A DNA stretch of 64,000 bases from Deltaproteobacteria bacterium (GCA_019312835.1 JAFDCJ010000341.1:23763-87762), one strand, 5' to 3'. Positions 1 to 8,689 are shown, counted from the first letter of the stretch. The notes: a model not told the origin generated them from the letters alone. Made by a program: numbers and translations.

Positions 1-1004
1 CCGCCCGATCCGATGGTAATCGAGGTGGCCAGTATTTTAACCACGATCAGCAGCAGCAGCGCGTACCAGGCCAGTTTCTGACCCAGTGCCAGGTCAATAC
101 CGCCATAGCCGACCCCCAGAATCTCCGGGAAAAACAGGCCGGCCACTCCCAGGATCAAACCGCCGATAATTGCTTTTAAATACTCCGGGAATTTGAATTC
201 GTCGAACAGGTCCTCGGTCAGGTAGAGGACTTTGGTGAACACCACCCCCACCACCGCGCAGAAAAGGCCCAGTCCCATATACAGGGGAAACTCCCAGGCG
301 CTGATCAGTTCGTAAGTCGGAACGATGAAGGCCGGAACGTCACCGAGAAAAGCACGCGACACCGCGGTGGCCACCACCGAGGAGATCACGATGGGGCTGA
401 AAGTGGCCAGACCGAAGTCGCCCAGAATAACTTCCAGCGCAAACATCGAACCGGCAATGGGCGCATTGAAGGTGGCGGCGATTCCGGCCGCGGCCCCGCA
501 TCCGACCAGAGTTCGCATACGGTCCTGGGAAACCTTGAGCAGCTGTCCGAGGGTCGAGCCGATGGCGGACCCGATTTGAACAATCGGCCCTTCACGGCCG
601 ACGGAGCCGCCGGTACTGATACTGATGGCGGAGGCCAACGATTTTACCACCACCACCCGCTTGCGGATAACACCCCCCTTGAGGGCAACGGCCTCCATCA
701 CCTCGGGCACACCGTGGCCTTTGGCCTCCTTCGCAAAAAAGTACACCAGCGGGCCGACCACCAGACCACCGGCTGCCGGAACCCAGACCTTCAGGTACCA
801 GGGGAGGGCCAGAACCACATGCAACAATTCATCGGATGAACCATAGGCAAGGGTTTGAAAAAAATTGATGAGATGGCGAAACCCGACAGCACCCAGGCCA
901 CCGGCCAGGCCCACGGCAACCGCCAATACGGCCATGATGGTATGTTGATTGGTTCTCAATTCACTCAATGTGAAGCGCTTTTGGCTCGCGATTGGTTGAT
1001 TCAT
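1..1004 (-). CDS. ClC-family chloride channel/transporter (3' end outside window)
   Basis: N-terminal 334 residues of a voltage-gated ClC protein, an integral membrane Cl- channel or Cl-/H+ exchanger. Visible in the translation are the first selectivity-filter motif as GHGVPEV (GSGIP in the E. coli protein), the second as GGSVGREGP with the gating glutamate, and several hydrophobic helices. The start is the ATG complementary to 1002-1004, giving MNQPIASQKRF; the upstream 200 bases are AT-rich and suit a promoter region. The frame stays open to base 1, so the protein continues beyond the window and the third filter motif and any C-terminal regulatory domain cannot be judged. Family assignment is firm; channel versus exchanger is undecided. 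Confidence 0.93.
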   Translation of the reverse strand, partial: MNQPIASQKRFTLSELRTNQHTIMAVLAVAVGLAGGLGAVGFRHLINFFQTLAYGSSDELLHVVLALPWYLKVWVPAAGGLVVGPLVYFFAKEAKGHGVPEVMEAVALKGGVIRKRVVVVKSLASAISISTGGSVGREGPIVQIGSAIGSTLGQLLKVSQDRMRTLVGCGAAAGIAATFNAPIAGSMFALEVILGDFGLATFSPIVISSVVATAVSRAFLGDVPAFIVPTYELISAWEFPLYMGLGLFCAVVGVVFTKVLYLTEDLFDEFKFPEYLKAIIGGLILGVAGLFFPEILGVGYGGIDLALGQKLAWYALLLLIVVKILATSITIGSG

Positions 1005-1233
1005 TTAAATATCAACGGGTTAGCGGTCTTGCGGCCCATTTTTACAGAAAAATGTGCCAATGGGCGGTATCGCCCCTTACTATCTGAAAATATTTGTAAT
1101 TTTTATACTGCCGCTCTGACTTAGTCAAGGAATTAATTGACATTTATTGACAAAATTGAAAAAATGAATATTATTGCATCAAAAAAATAGACACCATCAA
1201 ATATCAATTAGGTGGTTATGAGAGAGGAAAGAC

Positions 1234-1437
1234 ATGCCGGTTTACGAATTTGAATGCGCCCAGGGACACATTACCGAAAAGCTGGTTGCCATGGGGACCA
1301 AACATACGAAATGTTCCAAGTGTGAAAAAAGAGCCAAAAAAATTCTGTCCGCCTGCACGTTTGAATTAAAAGGTGGCGGGTGGTATGCCGACGGCTATTC
1401 ATCCACGCGCCCCAAGAGCGCTAAAACATCGACCTGA
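1234..1437 (+). CDS. FmdB-type small zinc-ribbon protein
   Basis: A 67-residue protein beginning MPVYEFECAQGH, the typical start of the FmdB/CxxC_CxxC_SSSS family. A CSKC pair is visible at about residues 28-31. The first knuckle is reduced to a single Cys followed by GH rather than the usual CxxCG, so zinc binding may use Cys, His and the second pair. The tail is rich in Gly, Ser and Lys, as in the family. A GAGAGGAAAG ribosome binding site precedes the ATG. FmdB proteins have been proposed as regulators, but no general biochemical role is known to me. It stands alone and is followed by a strong terminator. Confidence 0.85.
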   Translation: MPVYEFECAQGHITEKLVAMGTKHTKCSKCEKRAKKILSACTFELKGGGWYADGYSSTRPKSAKTST

Positions 1438-1501
1438 TATTGCCAGGAGCCATATAAACCCTTTAATTAGTTAGTAAATTTACTTTTGACCCGGCGGTCC
1501 G

Positions 1502-1538
1502 ATCCGACGCTGTGCGCAGGCACAGGTCGGATTTTTTT
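1502..1538 (+). terminator. Rho-independent terminator after the FmdB-type gene
   Basis: A 7-bp outer stem (ATCCGAC at 1502-1508 with GTCGGAT at 1526-1532) and a 6-bp inner stem (CTGTGC with GCACAG) close a GCAG tetraloop and run straight into seven T residues. This is the clearest intrinsic terminator in the window. Confidence 0.9.
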
Positions 1539-1602
1539 ATGGCAATTGACATGCCGCCGACAACATGATAGCCCATAGGCTCAAAAATCGGAGCGGAGGG
1601 TT

Positions 1603-2139
1603 ATGAAGCTTTTCTTTATACGCGCATTCCGGGCTGCCAAGCTGGATGCCACTGTATTTGATGAGGTCATGGAGAACGCCAAGCTCATGACCCAGGCCAT
1701 CATCGTTGTTTTTATCTACGGAGCTGCCGTCGCCTACGGGAGTTTTGCACGGGCGGGGGTAGCCGGGATCAACAGCGCCATATTTATTACCCTCATCGGC
1801 TGGTATATCTGGGCTTTTTCGACCTATATCATCGGTGTAAGGCTGTTTCCCGAAACCGGGACCACCGCCGACCGCAAGGCTTTTATGCGGGCCATGGGAT
1901 TTGCCAGCTCCCCCGGATGGCTGCGCTTTTTGGGACTGGTTCCGGAGATAGGCGGGGCCGTTTTTGCAGTGATATCGATCTGGATGGTTGTGGCGGCGGT
2001 GGTGGCGGTAAAAAAGGCTCTCAACTATACCAGCACCCAGCGCGCAGCAGCCATCACCATCGTTTGCTGGATCCTCAGTACGCTCTTTCAGGGGTTGCTG
2101 TATATTATTTTCTTTTCGGTTTTCGGCATCTCGCGATAG
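1603..2139 (+). CDS. Yip1-domain integral membrane protein
   Basis: A 178-residue, very hydrophobic protein with about five predicted membrane segments. The N-terminal part (LDATVFDEVMENAKLMTQA) and the arrangement of helices resemble bacterial YIP1-family proteins, whose function is unknown. It has a short cytoplasmic head and no signal peptide. The ATG lies downstream of a GGAGCGGAGGG stretch, which supplies the ribosome binding site. The next gene starts 41 bases downstream on the same strand, so the two may be co-transcribed, but no functional link is evident. Confidence 0.75.
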   Translation: MKLFFIRAFRAAKLDATVFDEVMENAKLMTQAIIVVFIYGAAVAYGSFARAGVAGINSAIFITLIGWYIWAFSTYIIGVRLFPETGTTADRKAFMRAMGFASSPGWLRFLGLVPEIGGAVFAVISIWMVVAAVVAVKKALNYTSTQRAAAITIVCWILSTLFQGLLYIIFFSVFGISR

Positions 2140-2180
2140 CATACCTAACCCGGAAAATTCCAGGGGGAAGAATCAGGGCC

Positions 2181-3230
2181 ATGTCGTCTGTCGAATTGGG
2201 GCAGCTCACATTTGCCAGCCAGACCGTGTCGGCAAAATTCGTAGATCCCGACGGGCTAGTTGCGGATCGGCCGATAGAAATCCGAACCAATCCAGTTACC
2301 GGGCGCACCTGCCGCATCGCCTTCAGCCGCATCCAGGAAAAAGAGACGGGCACCGAGGCGCTGCCACCGCCACCACCGGATGCCGGTACCACGGATGCCT
2401 GCCCTTTCTGCCGGCCCCAGGTGGTTTCTCAAACACCCCGGTTGCACCCCGACCTGGCGAGTGAGGCAAGAATGGACCGTGGTGATTCGCTTCTATTTCC
2501 AAATTTATTCCCCTACGGCAGCTATTCCGCCGTCAGCCTGTTCGACAACGAGCATTTTGTGGAGATTGGCAAAGCGTCACATGCTTCTTATACGAACTGC
2601 TTTTTAAACTGCTGCCGCTATCTCACCAGGGTCCGCGATTACGATCCACAGGCCGTCTATCTGGCCATTACCCAGAATCATCTGCCATCGGCCGGCGGCT
2701 CTTTGGTTCACCCACACCTGCAAATCAATGCCGACCGGGTGGCCGCCAATCACCACCGGTTTCTGCATAACCGCGCCAATGATTATTATAGGCACAACGG
2801 CGTTTTGCTGTTTTCCAGCTACCTCGCGCATGAAAAAAATGAAGCCACCCGCTATATCGGCGCAACCGGATCCTGGCAATGGATGGCGGCGTTTGCGCCG
2901 GAGGGCTTTTTTGAAATATGGGGCATATTGCCCGGGGCCACATCCATGCTGCAGCCTGATCCGACGGACTGGGCGGATCTTGTCCGGGGCGTTCTCAACG
3001 TCCAGCGGTTCTATCGCAGCCTCAACCGCAATGGATACAACTTGGGGCTGCTGGCAGTGGAAATTCCGGCCAGCCGGTTTGAATTGCGCCTTGTCATCAT
3101 GGTCCGTTCAAACTACGCCCCCTGGGTGCGTAGCGATCATACCGGATTCGAAGTCATGCTCGGCGACATGACCACCTTCGTCGCCCCGGAGCAGACAGCT
3201 GAATGGGCACGGCCGTTTTTCTCAAACTGA
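2181..3230 (+). CDS. GalT-like HIT-superfamily nucleotidyltransferase
   Basis: A 349-residue protein resembling galactose-1-phosphate uridylyltransferase and related ADP-glucose phosphorylases. The HPHLQ active-site motif is at residues 177-181; the middle His of HPH carries the nucleotidyl group in GalT. A CPFC pair at 74-77 matches the structural zinc ligands, and the FPNLFPYGSYSAV segment matches the sugar-nucleotide binding region. I chose the ATG at 2181 because it follows a GGGGGA ribosome binding site; the open frame extends to 1917 but that part overlaps the Yip1 gene. No Leloir-pathway partners are adjacent, so the true sugar phosphate is unknown. Confidence 0.8.
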   Translation: MSSVELGQLTFASQTVSAKFVDPDGLVADRPIEIRTNPVTGRTCRIAFSRIQEKETGTEALPPPPPDAGTTDACPFCRPQVVSQTPRLHPDLASEARMDRGDSLLFPNLFPYGSYSAVSLFDNEHFVEIGKASHASYTNCFLNCCRYLTRVRDYDPQAVYLAITQNHLPSAGGSLVHPHLQINADRVAANHHRFLHNRANDYYRHNGVLLFSSYLAHEKNEATRYIGATGSWQWMAAFAPEGFFEIWGILPGATSMLQPDPTDWADLVRGVLNVQRFYRSLNRNGYNLGLLAVEIPASRFELRLVIMVRSNYAPWVRSDHTGFEVMLGDMTTFVAPEQTAEWARPFFSN

Positions 3231-3270
3231 GCGGATTGCGGCGGGGAACGGTTCTTTTAACGTAAAGTTT

Positions 3271-3370
3271 CAGATGACAGAAAACAGGGGACAGAGGACA
3301 GATTGCAGAAATCAGAGAACGGCATCCGGTATTGTCACTCTGTCTTCTGACCTCTGTCAGCTGTCGTCTG
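3271..3370. repeat. Imperfect palindrome built from GGACAGA-like units
   Basis: The arms 3271-3302 and 3339-3370 are 32 bases each and pair with few mismatches, while each arm is itself made of degenerate ACAGA/GACAG units. A single-arm relative with the same units is at 54002-54060. Directly downstream, 3375-3414 carries tandem TGACACCTGA units, also seen once near 12850. No coding potential. Confidence 0.75.
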
Positions 3371-3425
3371 TAAAATGACACCTGAAACCTTATTTAGCCT
3401 GACACCTGACACCTTCTTTAGAAAG

Positions 3426-4145
3426 ATGACAACCTCATCAAAATATTTAACGCTAACGGCGCTCAGCCTGGCGGCTTTGTTTATAGTCACATCGGTTTGC
3501 ACCGCCGGCGTCGCTGTCCCGGACCGCGTAACCACCGTCGAAACACCGGTTCGCATCACCGTGCTGACCACGGGTCGCTTTTTCGCTGCCGGCGGCCGCC
3601 TGGTGGACATTTACCTCGATGATAAGCATCTGAAACGAATTTTAACCGGCGGCGACGGTTATGGTTACCTTAAATACACGCCGCAAAGCACGGGCTACAA
3701 ACAGATCAAAGCGCGCTCAAACGGAGACAGCGCCGAGGGATTGCTGCTGGTGATGGCCAAAAAGGATCGGGCCATCGCCATTGAAGTTGAGGATGGATTT
3801 AAAACCGCCCTATTTTCCGACGAGATCAAACAAAGCAGCTTGAAGGTTGTTAAAACCCTGAGCAAAACCTATAAAATCATTTATCTGAGCCGGCTTGCCG
3901 GCAAAAGCATCACCGGCCCCTGGCTTGAAAAACAAGGTTTTCCCAGATCGGTCATCCTGAAGTGGCAAGGTTCTGACACGTTGAAAGGATTAAAAGAAAG
4001 GGGGGTCCAGATAGCTGCCATCATCGGCTCCGCGGCGGTCATATCCGCGGCTGCCGATTCGGTTGACAAACGCTATACCTTCGACAAAACCAAAGAAGGC
4101 ACAACCGTCAAAAACTGGGATGAAATTGCCGGATTGCTGCAATAG
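3426..4145 (+). CDS. Exported HAD-fold-like protein
   Basis: A 239-residue protein with an N-terminal signal peptide (hydrophobic LTALSLAALFIVTSVCTAG, cleavage expected around residue 28). The following ~90 residues look like a beta-sandwich domain, and the C-terminal half (from AIAIEVEDGFKTAL) resembles the LNS2/HAD fold of phosphatidate phosphatase-like proteins. The nucleophile motif DxDxT is not preserved (here EVEDGFKT), so catalysis is doubtful. I chose the ATG at 3426 because it starts the signal peptide; the longer frame from 3375 would translate the intergenic repeat. It converges on the BamB-like gene with only 11 bases between the stop codons. Confidence 0.6.
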   Translation: MTTSSKYLTLTALSLAALFIVTSVCTAGVAVPDRVTTVETPVRITVLTTGRFFAAGGRLVDIYLDDKHLKRILTGGDGYGYLKYTPQSTGYKQIKARSNGDSAEGLLLVMAKKDRAIAIEVEDGFKTALFSDEIKQSSLKVVKTLSKTYKIIYLSRLAGKSITGPWLEKQGFPRSVILKWQGSDTLKGLKERGVQIAAIIGSAAVISAAADSVDKRYTFDKTKEGTTVKNWDEIAGLLQ

Positions 4146-4156
4146 GCCGCTTTTTG

Positions 4157-5527
4157 CTATTCCGTGCCGGCGTACTTCCTGATCCGACCATCTTCAGCCA
4201 CTACATAAACGGCGCCATCGCGCCCTATTGCCGGTGAGGACAAGCCGTTGCCGTGAAAATTGGTATCATGTGCCCGGGTTTTCAGATCATAGGTCACGGT
4301 CAGCATTTCAAAGGTGGACACATAAACCCGATTGGCCGTAACGGCCGGTGATGAATGGGTCACCCCATGCAAAGTTAACATGCCGGTAGAATTGTCGCCA
4401 CGAGCCAGTGTGCCGTCGGAGACGTTGAGCACCTGGATATGGTCCTTGGAGACGACGAATACGTACCTGTCCTCAACGATTACCGGAGTGGAGAAAACGG
4501 GCTGAGTAGCCTCATAATCCCACATTTCGACGCCGGTCTCTACGTCATAGGCCTGTACCTTGCCGTCTTGTCTTCCAAATACCATCAGTCCGTTGGGGGA
4601 GACCGCCACTGAAGAATGCTTTTCAAAGCGGTGCTGCTGGCGCCAGATTACCGAAAGGCCGGTGCCGTCCCATTCAAATACGCCAACGCTGCACAGGTTG
4701 TCGGCAATGGCGATGAGCGGCTTGGCCCTGCCGGTGACAACCGCAACCGTGGGATCGATAAAGCGGTCCGGCAAGACAACACCGCTTTGATCTGAAACCG
4801 GCGGCCACTTGCTGACCAGATTCCAGGTATCACCATAAAATCGGACAAGGTCACCGGAGCCGGCCGCGCTTTCCGGGAGATCATAACGGCAGGTACCCAG
4901 GGGTTTGCGATCAACGAGCTGCACCTGGTTGCCCTCATCGCGCAAAACGAAAAGCTCTCCCTGGAGACCATCAACCGTACCCACGGAAAGATAGACAAAA
5001 ATCAAGGCTTCTTTCAGCGTTGTCATCACCTTGGGGGATCCGGTAGCAAAGCCGTTGTCCGGGAAGCTGTAGGACCATTTCTGGTTTCTAAATTGATCAA
5101 TTTTGTGGAGCGTGCTCCGGTAGCGATCTTCACCGGTCTTGCGATTGGATATAACGTAAATATTGCGTTGGTCCGAAACCGATGGCGAGGAAATAATGTG
5201 AGTTTCGGATCCGGCATCTGCCAGGGCCAGGGTCCACTTTTCACTGCCGTCCTCGGACCTTAGCGCCAGCAGCAGCCCATCCGTGGTACCAATGTAGATG
5301 ATCTCGCGATCCTGAAAATCGCTTCCGATCACCGGCGAGGAACTGGTGATCCGGTAGGGTTTGGAAATCCAACGCGGGGAAAGCGCAAACCCGCTATCAA
5401 CCTGCTGAACCCCCTGGCTTGCCAGATTGCCGTGAAAGTGACCCCATCGAATCGGTTTACCGCCGGCACAGCCCACAAGAGCCACCAGGGCAAACACTAG
5501 AATTGGTATTCGCCAAAAGATACGCAT
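4157..5527 (-). CDS. BamB-like beta-propeller lipoprotein
   Basis: A 456-residue lipoprotein: signal peptide with lipobox LVGC (Cys20), followed by Ala at +2, which favours the outer membrane. The rest consists of repeated beta-propeller blades of the PQQ-binding-like type, with recurrent patterns such as IIYIGTTDGLLLALRSEDG and VYVSTFEMLTVTYDLKT. BamB, the best known relative, is a scaffold of the outer-membrane beta-barrel assembly machine, but many family members have other roles and no bam genes are adjacent here. A GGAAGG ribosome binding site precedes the ATG. PQQ binding is not implied by the fold. Confidence 0.75.
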   Translation of the reverse strand: MRIFWRIPILVFALVALVGCAGGKPIRWGHFHGNLASQGVQQVDSGFALSPRWISKPYRITSSSPVIGSDFQDREIIYIGTTDGLLLALRSEDGSEKWTLALADAGSETHIISSPSVSDQRNIYVISNRKTGEDRYRSTLHKIDQFRNQKWSYSFPDNGFATGSPKVMTTLKEALIFVYLSVGTVDGLQGELFVLRDEGNQVQLVDRKPLGTCRYDLPESAAGSGDLVRFYGDTWNLVSKWPPVSDQSGVVLPDRFIDPTVAVVTGRAKPLIAIADNLCSVGVFEWDGTGLSVIWRQQHRFEKHSSVAVSPNGLMVFGRQDGKVQAYDVETGVEMWDYEATQPVFSTPVIVEDRYVFVVSKDHIQVLNVSDGTLARGDNSTGMLTLHGVTHSSPAVTANRVYVSTFEMLTVTYDLKTRAHDTNFHGNGLSSPAIGRDGAVYVVAEDGRIRKYAGTE

Positions 5528-5695
5528 GCTGTCATCCTTCCTGGAATCTGAATGATATGACCGGAATAGATCGCTTCCTTAATATATTCCATATTTTATG
5601 AAATAATCAAGCCCATATTGTATCAATTCAGGGATTATATGCGGATGGTAAAGATTTGCTTTATTAACGAGGGCGGCTTGCGATATCCATTCTAA

Positions 5696-5860
5696 AAATC
5701 CCAAGCACCAAATAACAAAACACAAACACCCAAATTCCAATGACCCAAACGAATCCCACCGATCAAGAATTAAAATCCCCGAAATGGATGGTTCAGTGGT
5801 TTGTTGCGGTCATTGAAATTTCGAATTTATTTGGAATTTGGTGCTTGTGATTTGGGATTT
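5696..5860. repeat. Long dyad of AAATCCCAAGCACC-type units
   Basis: The spacer between the BamB-like and YihY genes (5528-5936) has no gene. It holds an imperfect palindrome: the left arm at about 5696-5745 reads as AAATCCCAAGCACCAAAT-like units, and the right arm at about 5808-5860 is the complementary TTTGGTGCTTGTGATTTGG-type sequence ending in GGTCATTG-like units. The arms are about 50 bases with indels, around a 60-base centre. The remaining spacer is AT-rich and featureless. Confidence 0.75.
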
Positions 5861-5936
5861 GCTCACCAACAAGGTGAACAGCTTATTTCTCGGCGAGGGG
5901 ATATAGCCTATACTTAAATAATTCCTATCTAAAACC

Positions 5937-6869
5937 CTACCACCAGCGATACTGCCAGTTGCCGCGATGAAGCACGTGCATGACTTCCAGTGAAAAAAGC
6001 AGGGCCATGGATGAGTAGAAAATCCACATCAAAAACAAAATGACCGATGATAAAGAACCGTAAAGCAGATTGACCTCCGAGATATGCCGGATATATAGTC
6101 CAAAGAATTTGCGGGCCACCAGCCACAGGATACAGAAGATCACCGCTGAAAAAAGCTGATAGCGCCACTTTACTCTGACATTCAAAAACAGCTTGACGGT
6201 AACCAGATAAAAACCGATCAGAACCAGCAGCGACATCAGATTGATCGGCTGGGACCGCGTGTAATCTACCGCCAACCGGTAAAGGTTTTCCAGGTAGGGC
6301 GTTTTGTTGATGCTGTTTAAGAAATGCGAGGCCGATGTAGACAGGATGATCCAGATATAGTTGGTGATAAAGAACAGCAGCACCGCAAAAATACTCATGA
6401 CAACGTAAATCGCCTGTCCCAGGACCAGGTGACGCGCCGGAAGCTCAAATATCCTGCGGTACGATGTTTCTAACGTTTTGAAAATCAGCCCGCTGATAAT
6501 CGGCAACATCAGAAAGTTAATGGCTTTGAACGAACTGTAAGCATCCGGATTAATGACATGGGTTTTCATCCACTCCCTGGACACAAACGGTATGACCTGG
6601 TTCAATTCGTCCGCGAGCAATTCTGTAACCCGGCCGGCCCAGCCGGTGTGGGCAAAAAGCAGGTTCTGAATCAAATCGAACACCAGAATACTCAGCGTGG
6701 CAAACGGTATGATCGACAGCAAAAAGACAAAGGAAATCGACAAAGATAAGTTGAAACAGTCATCCTGCAGAAATTTCTTAAAAGATACCGCAAATAACTT
6801 GTGGCCAGAAAAATTCGGGCGTAGCGTTAATATCTGGCGTTTAAGAACATAAACGGATAAATATCTCAT
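5937..6869 (-). CDS. YihY/BrkB-family inner membrane protein
   Basis: A 310-residue protein with about six membrane segments in the arrangement of the YihY/virulence factor BrkB family (formerly misnamed RNase BN). Characteristic parts include the amphipathic first segment around FVFLLSIIPFATLSILVF and the C-terminal LLYGSLSSVILFLMWIFYSS motif. Its start codon overlaps the stop of the upstream gene by four bases (ATGA at 6866-6869), so the two are translationally coupled. The molecular function of this family is unsettled. Confidence 0.88.
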   Translation of the reverse strand: MRYLSVYVLKRQILTLRPNFSGHKLFAVSFKKFLQDDCFNLSLSISFVFLLSIIPFATLSILVFDLIQNLLFAHTGWAGRVTELLADELNQVIPFVSREWMKTHVINPDAYSSFKAINFLMLPIISGLIFKTLETSYRRIFELPARHLVLGQAIYVVMSIFAVLLFFITNYIWIILSTSASHFLNSINKTPYLENLYRLAVDYTRSQPINLMSLLVLIGFYLVTVKLFLNVRVKWRYQLFSAVIFCILWLVARKFFGLYIRHISEVNLLYGSLSSVILFLMWIFYSSMALLFSLEVMHVLHRGNWQYRWW

Positions 6870-7096
6870 ATGTCGGCATACTCCGCGGCCAGATCTTCAC
6901 GGATTTCGCTGTTGAGGGATTTGATGTTCGGAAAAAGTTCGGTTAATATTTTCCTTGCATTTTCGATGCTGGTGACGGCTTGGGTTATTTTGCGATACTC
7001 AGACTTTGTCAGGTCAACCCGTTCCTTGAGCTCGTCAATATCATCACAAATAAATTCCACCTCGCTGATAACCCTGAAAAAATCTTCTGCTTGCAT
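6866..7096 (-). CDS. Small coiled-coil protein coupled to YihY
   Basis: A 76-residue acidic, helical protein (MQAEDFFRVISEVEFICDD...). The start is the ATG at 7096, preceded by a good GGGGAAG ribosome binding site 5-6 bases away; the longer frame to 7267 lacks one and reads through non-coding-like sequence. Heptad-like spacing suggests a coiled coil, with no membrane segment. Its TGA overlaps the YihY ATG, so a joint role or co-regulation with the membrane protein is likely. I do not recognise the family. Confidence 0.7.
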   Translation of the reverse strand: MQAEDFFRVISEVEFICDDIDELKERVDLTKSEYRKITQAVTSIENARKILTELFPNIKSLNSEIREDLAAEYADI

Positions 7097-7614
7097 AAAT
7101 CTTCCCCTTTTTTGTTGTGTTACACCCCCGAAATAATAAGAGCTCCGACTCTTATTTGGAAAGGCCCCTGGTCTGCCTCCGAAACAGCTTGGACCTTGTG
7201 CTCGATGGCGACCATCTGTATAGGCGCCATTCGGGTCAATTGTGTTGACCAAGAGAAGTATCGGCACAACGAATCAAAAGCTTGAGCTTTTTTTCATCTC
7301 AGGAGACGGACTAAAAAAGGAGTCGTTCGATCACGATTTTCATTGACGGCAAGATTTTAGCGGTTTGACCAAAAGAGTCAAAATCTTTGGTCAAAATGTT
7401 GAAATAGATATGAAACATCATCCGTCTCCTTTATTCAAATATATTTCGATCGTAATTGAATGAACAGCGAATAGCTTAAAGCTGATATTCAGAATAGTTG
7501 GCCTTTGCGCTTTGCGCTTTGCGCTATGAGCTATATTTTGGTCGTCTGCTCCCGGGGAAACTTACATGGAATCGGCCAAGGTAGCGGTGTTGAGGGATCG
7601 TCAAGGCGCCAAGA
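7097..7614. other. Gene-free spacer with several dyads
   Basis: No supported gene lies here. It contains an 8-bp stem (AATAAGAG with CTCTTATT, 7135-7156) just upstream of the small coiled-coil gene, an AAGC-TTGA-GCTT hairpin followed by T residues near 7278-7293, the nested palindrome listed separately, and at 7500-7536 tandem TTTGCGC units running into GCTATGAGCTAT, related to the AGCTATGAGC units found near 22.8 and 23.9 kb. Confidence 0.6.
7301..7430. repeat. Nested palindromic element
   Basis: A perfect 10-bp outer inverted repeat, AGGAGACGGA (7301-7310) and TCCGTCTCCT (7421-7430), encloses an inner TTTGACC (7364-7370) and GGTCAAA (7389-7395) pair. The whole could fold as a 130-nt cruciform or RNA. 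No coding frame spans it. Confidence 0.6.
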
Positions 7615-8487
7615 TCAGGCGCCCCCTTTGTCTGGTGCGGTGTCCTGCTGGGACCATCGTGGGATTTGCGGCATCAGTTCTTCTAACATCATCACTCTTT
7701 GCTGGGGCGTAAAATTGCGATGTAATCGAATCTCTTTGTCCGGATAGGTATCGGTATCCTGAAGGCGCTTCCAGAAATCAATCATGGCCTCAGGCGCGTA
7801 TTGGGAACGCGCAACCAGCAGAAGGGCAATGGCCGCCGCTTCTTTTTCATAAGCTTCATCGTATTCACGATCCAGGTGGTCGAGATCGGCCGCGTGGACA
7901 TATCCCCATTTCATCCAGCCACTTCCGCCGATGGCCACCGTTCCCTGGCTGGCCGCCATAATGGCGATGCTGGTAGCCATTTCTGCGACACTGAAAAAGA
8001 TATCGGTTGCCATGGTGAACTCCACCGGTTCGGTATGCCGGGCCAGGGCGTGGGCCATCTCTCCGGCCAAAACAGCTGCAATCTCATCCTCGTTCCGGAC
8101 GATATCCAAAAATCCGGACCAGACAAAAATATAGTTGCCATGGACCGCACGAACATCGACAATTTCGGGAGCATCGAAAAGATGTATCTGCCAGGTCTGC
8201 CGCTCCGCGTCGGCTGTCTGAACCAGATGATCGAAAACTGATAGAAGCTGCTCATCGCGGGCATGATCGGCGACAAGTGCATGGTCCTCGCACAGGGAAG
8301 TAAACAACCGTTGACCGTACTCTGTTTCTGCTGGCGTGGGAGGGCCGGGCCGGGGAATCATGCCGGCCGGAACGGGCACGTGCTTGACGGTGCAGCCACC
8401 GGCAAACAACAGGGTCAGGCAGGCCCAAAGCCAAACCATCCGAATATGCACAGGCGAATTCATTGCGGCAAATAACCTCAACAGCAT
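7615..8487 (-). CDS. M48-like lipoprotein with degenerate zinc site
   Basis: A lipoprotein of up to 290 residues (lipobox AGGC, Cys32 counted from the ATG at 8487; a second ATG at 8463 gives a more typical signal peptide). The body follows the M48 (Oma1/BepA/LoiP-like) pattern: the DAPEIVDVRAVHGNYIFVWSGFLDIVRNEDEIAAVLA run leads to where HExxH should be, but here it reads GEMAH (142-146), so the first zinc-binding His is Gly. The distal EAD motif is also replaced (YEKEAAAIA). This suggests a non-catalytic chaperone-like or decaying member. Other framework residues and the open frame are intact. Confidence 0.75.
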   Translation of the reverse strand: MLLRLFAAMNSPVHIRMVWLWACLTLLFAGGCTVKHVPVPAGMIPRPGPPTPAETEYGQRLFTSLCEDHALVADHARDEQLLSVFDHLVQTADAERQTWQIHLFDAPEIVDVRAVHGNYIFVWSGFLDIVRNEDEIAAVLAGEMAHALARHTEPVEFTMATDIFFSVAEMATSIAIMAASQGTVAIGGSGWMKWGYVHAADLDHLDREYDEAYEKEAAAIALLLVARSQYAPEAMIDFWKRLQDTDTYPDKEIRLHRNFTPQQRVMMLEELMPQIPRWSQQDTAPDKGGA

Positions 8488-8620
8488 CGCTATCAGGATT
8501 AGGCCCTCAACAGGCAGACATCATCGAAAGGATAAAAGACGCTGGTTAGCGCAACTCGTATAACACAAGCGTTCCGGAAAGTAAATGAGGAACCAGGGGC
8601 GTATTCGCCTATCTCGCAGC

Positions 8621-8689
8621 GGGTGCGGCTTTCCAGCCGCGATGGGTATATAATCGAGCATAAATATTCGCGGCTGGAAAGCCGCTCCC
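8621..8689. repeat. REPIN-like pair of GGAGCGGC palindromes
   Basis: Left unit 8621-8642 (core GCGGCTTTCCAGCCGCGA) and right unit 8668-8689 (core TCGCGGCTGGAAAGCCGC) are inverted copies of a REP-like sequence, each of which can also fold on itself. A second pair is at 24001-24073 and a single unit at 63196-63222. It lies in the 5' spacer of the phosphatase gene. Confidence 0.75.

Noticed and set aside
1917-2180. N-terminal extension of the GalT-like protein
   Set aside because: It would overlap the Yip1 gene out of frame and is low-complexity; the ATG at 2181 has a ribosome binding site.
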